Source: a bacterium
GTDB taxonomy: Bacteria > Bacillota > Clostridia > Lachnospirales > Lachnospiraceae
Reading direction: 5' to 3'
Length of the DNA stretch: 64,000 nucleotides
Assembly (NCBI GenBank): GCA_030535455.1
Contig: JAUNJY010000009.1
Location: 18,061-82,060, forward strand
The translations under genes were made by a program, and so were the position numbers. The notes beneath the pieces are model-generated. The model was not told the DNA's origin, ran no database searches, and was given only the letters and a program-made list of their open reading frames with translations. The first letter of the stretch is position 1. Every line of letters begins with the position of its first letter. Shown here piece by piece: positions 62,486 through 64,000 of this stretch.

Positions 62486-63537
62486 TTGATTGTTTCTCCC
62501 TTCAGTACTTTGCCCGGTCTTCTGCAGCATAAATGAAACACTAATGTCACAATTCCCGTCAGCAATAACATCATATAAAAGTTAATTCCTCTAGTCAACA
62601 ATATCGCGGGTGCGATCAGCTCCTCCATATACACTTTGGTGTATAACAAAAATAACATTGCTTCGGAAACACCTACTGCACCTGGTAGCGGTAATGAATC
62701 AACTGTAATGGAGATAACTACTTGAATTGCAATAATATCTCGAATGCCGAATTCATTTAATCCTAATGCTTTGTAGACAAAATAGCCTACAGAAAAATAT
62801 GCAACTCTCTCTACCAACGTTGTAAATAACATTTTCCATAATACTCGATGATTGTTTTTTACAAATTGTGCACTTGCTTGATAATCATCTAATAATGAAT
62901 AAAAAACATTTATTTTATCTTGTGGTCTTTTTACGATATGTAAAACAGCCAAAAGGTTAATTGTCTTAATTACAATTCCTTGCACTATCTTTGTTGAATA
63001 CATACACATTAAACAAACTGTTATAATAACTATATTTATTACAATCCCTAGCATAAATAGCCCAATTGTAAGTGAACTTTGTGCAATAAAGTCAAAATGC
63101 ACGAGTAATACAAGAGATCCTAATAATAACAAGACAACTTTATACACTACTGTATATAACAAAATCATTACAGAGGACTTAGATATTGAAATACCATCCT
63201 TTGACATATAATATGCCAAAATCGGCTGTCCGCCTGTTGCCGATGGTGTTATTCCACAAAAATAAATATCGATACACGCATAGCAAAAGCTCTTGATATA
63301 TCCGAACTTCACGCCTAATGAATGACCGATAATATGGAAGTTAACCCCTTCTAATCCAATATATATAAGCATAGCTGTCATTCCCATCAAAAGATACACG
63401 ACCTTTGATTCGCAAACTACTTGCCCTAATCCTTTGAAATTACAATTTTTGAAAATAAAATAATATGTAATTACCATTAGAACAATCAGGAATAGAAAAC
63501 TACTTACATACTTTTTACTTGATTGTTGTTTTTCCAT
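62482..63537 (-). CDS. Lysylphosphatidylglycerol-flippase-like membrane protein (UPF0104)
   Basis: A 351-residue protein with about eight membrane segments. Typical family features: GVNFHIIGHSLGVKFGYIKS near residue 65, TPSATGGQPILAYYM near 118, and PLPGAVGVSEAMLFLLY near 280. These match the MprF-type flippase half (LPG_synthase_TM). MprF's lysyl-transferase half is absent. Its stop overlaps the start of pssA, so it is tied to phosphatidylserine/ethanolamine synthesis; I infer lipid movement across the membrane. The ATG at 63537 is the first in frame. Confidence 0.88.
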   Translation of the reverse strand: MEKQQSSKKYVSSFLFLIVLMVITYYFIFKNCNFKGLGQVVCESKVVYLLMGMTAMLIYIGLEGVNFHIIGHSLGVKFGYIKSFCYACIDIYFCGITPSATGGQPILAYYMSKDGISISKSSVMILLYTVVYKVVLLLLGSLVLLVHFDFIAQSSLTIGLFMLGIVINIVIITVCLMCMYSTKIVQGIVIKTINLLAVLHIVKRPQDKINVFYSLLDDYQASAQFVKNNHRVLWKMLFTTLVERVAYFSVGYFVYKALGLNEFGIRDIIAIQVVISITVDSLPLPGAVGVSEAMLFLLYTKVYMEELIAPAILLTRGINFYMMLLLTGIVTLVFHLCCRRPGKVLKGETIK

Positions 63538-63741
63538 TTTTTCACCCGTATGAAGTTTTCATTTTATGAACATGCCTCTCTTTTTGTGTCTCTGATAAAC
63601 TTACAAAATACCCCTATTCTCTATCTTTCAAAGACACAATGGCATTATACCATAGGGTACCAGTGGCAAGTCAAGTAAATCGCCAAATTAATTTAATTAA
63701 TATAAATTTTCTATTAAATGCTTATTTCAATTTTATGTACT

Positions 63742-63858
63742 CAACGCCCCTTCGACACGTCATCCTTCCACTTTTCCCAGCCAGCAAGGAGAAGGGGCTT
63801 TGCCGGCGCCGAGCCCGGTCGCACTTGCGACCTCTTCCTTTCGGGCGAGTGCGCATCC
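63742..63858. repeat. Structured repeat with GTCGC/GCGAC core (copy C) and duplicated flank
   Basis: CGCCCCTTC pairs with GAAGGGGC across 63745-63798. The core follows: GTCGC (63818-63822) pairs with GCGAC (63827-63831), GCCCG (63813-63817) pairs with CGGGC (63842-63846), then GAGTGCGCAT. The whole left part (63742-63820) recurs almost unchanged at 63924-64000. No supported gene lies in 63538-64000. Confidence 0.6.
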
Positions 63859-63880
63859 CTAGCGGAGCGATTTTTATGCT

Positions 63881-63913
63881 TTCTAATAAATTGCTCTAGC
63901 AATTTATTAGAAA
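63881..63913. repeat. Perfect AT-rich inverted repeat
   Basis: TTCTAATAAATTGCT and AGCAATTTATTAGAA are perfect reverse complements (15 bp) separated by CT, lying between the two copies of the 79-base duplication. Confidence 0.7.
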
Positions 63914-63923
63914 ACCTTTGTTG

Positions 63924-64000
63924 CAACGCCCCTTCGACACGCTACCCTTCCACTTTTCCCAGCCAGCAAGGAGAAGGGGCTTTGCCGGCGCCGAGCCCGG
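63924..64000. repeat. Second copy of the 63742-63820 repeat, cut by the window edge
   Basis: About 77 bases, from CAACGCCCCTTCGACACG to GGCGCCGAGCCCGG, match 63742-63820 with only a few differences (GTCAT against GCTACC after CACG). The GTCGC core presumably continues outside the window. Confidence 0.65.

Noticed and set aside
63741-63926. Minus-strand and plus-strand frames of 61-86 residues
   Set aside because: They run through the duplicated GC-rich repeat and the perfect palindrome; protein-like conservation is not seen.

Overview
The window looks like a chromosomal segment of an anaerobic, low-GC Firmicute of the Lachnospiraceae / Clostridium cluster XIVa type. The clues are the order tgt-yajC-TIGR04086-SCIFF peptide-SCIFF maturase-secDF-M50 protease-recJ-apt-rel-MBL-hemZ-HD-GYP-hisS-aspS, which is typical of clostridia; an anaerobic class III ribonucleotide reductase; a CD3324-type helix-turn-helix protein; and a split transketolase. 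The species cannot be named from the sequence alone. No rRNA, tRNA, CRISPR array, intact insertion sequence or prophage was seen.

Layout. 0-15 kb (mostly minus strand): response-regulator fragment, PAS-GGDEF cyclase, orphan MazF-type toxin, split transketolase, M18 aminopeptidase, PAS protein, upp (plus strand), galactose mutarotase, PAS-EAL protein with a degraded EAL site, a corrinoid-activation pair, cold-shock protein, DUF1294 and hemolysin-III-like membrane proteins. 15.1-20.3 kb (plus strand): a five-gene surface-glycan operon. 20.4-26.5 kb: small zinc/HTH proteins, a MATE exporter, a HAD phosphatase, DNA-3-methyladenine glycosylase, a [2Fe-2S] protein with a Cys/His-rich tail and a CPBP protease. 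26.6-33.3 kb: an AT-rich accessory stretch with a decayed ABC-transporter/histidine-kinase operon, a frameshifted glutaminase, a frameshifted secreted lectin/caspase-like protein, two unrecognised exported proteins and a 29-residue toxin-like peptide. 33.4-63.5 kb (almost all minus strand): the housekeeping block named above, then an LTA-synthase-like protein, a T-box-controlled aminotransferase, dut, nrdG, nrdD under tandem NrdR boxes, and a phosphatidylserine/phosphatidylethanolamine operon.

How genes work together. In the 15-20 kb operon a CMP-sugar synthetase, a KdsC-like phosphatase and a pyruvate-type (HMGL/DmpG) aldolase sit beside two proteins with a DUF115/GT42-like domain, the fold that uses CMP-activated keto-sugar acids. 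The usual PEP-dependent NeuB/KdsA synthase is absent. The simplest inference is a CMP-ulosonate pathway built on an aldolase, feeding a two-domain capsule or teichoic-like polymerase. SCIFF and its maturase form a known peptide-modification pair. pssA, psd and a flippase-like protein are translationally coupled.

Between genes the window holds families of structured repeats. A 150-nt element at 23.27 kb recurs at 41.85-42.24 kb in tandem: its stems differ in sequence but stay base-paired while the loops are identical. Two smaller families (a GTCGC/GCGAC double hairpin at 1.8, 23.1 and 63.8 kb, and a T-rich hairpin with a conserved loop at 20.3 and 23.4 kb) behave likewise. These covarying repeats and the aldolase-based glycan operon are the most unusual things here.
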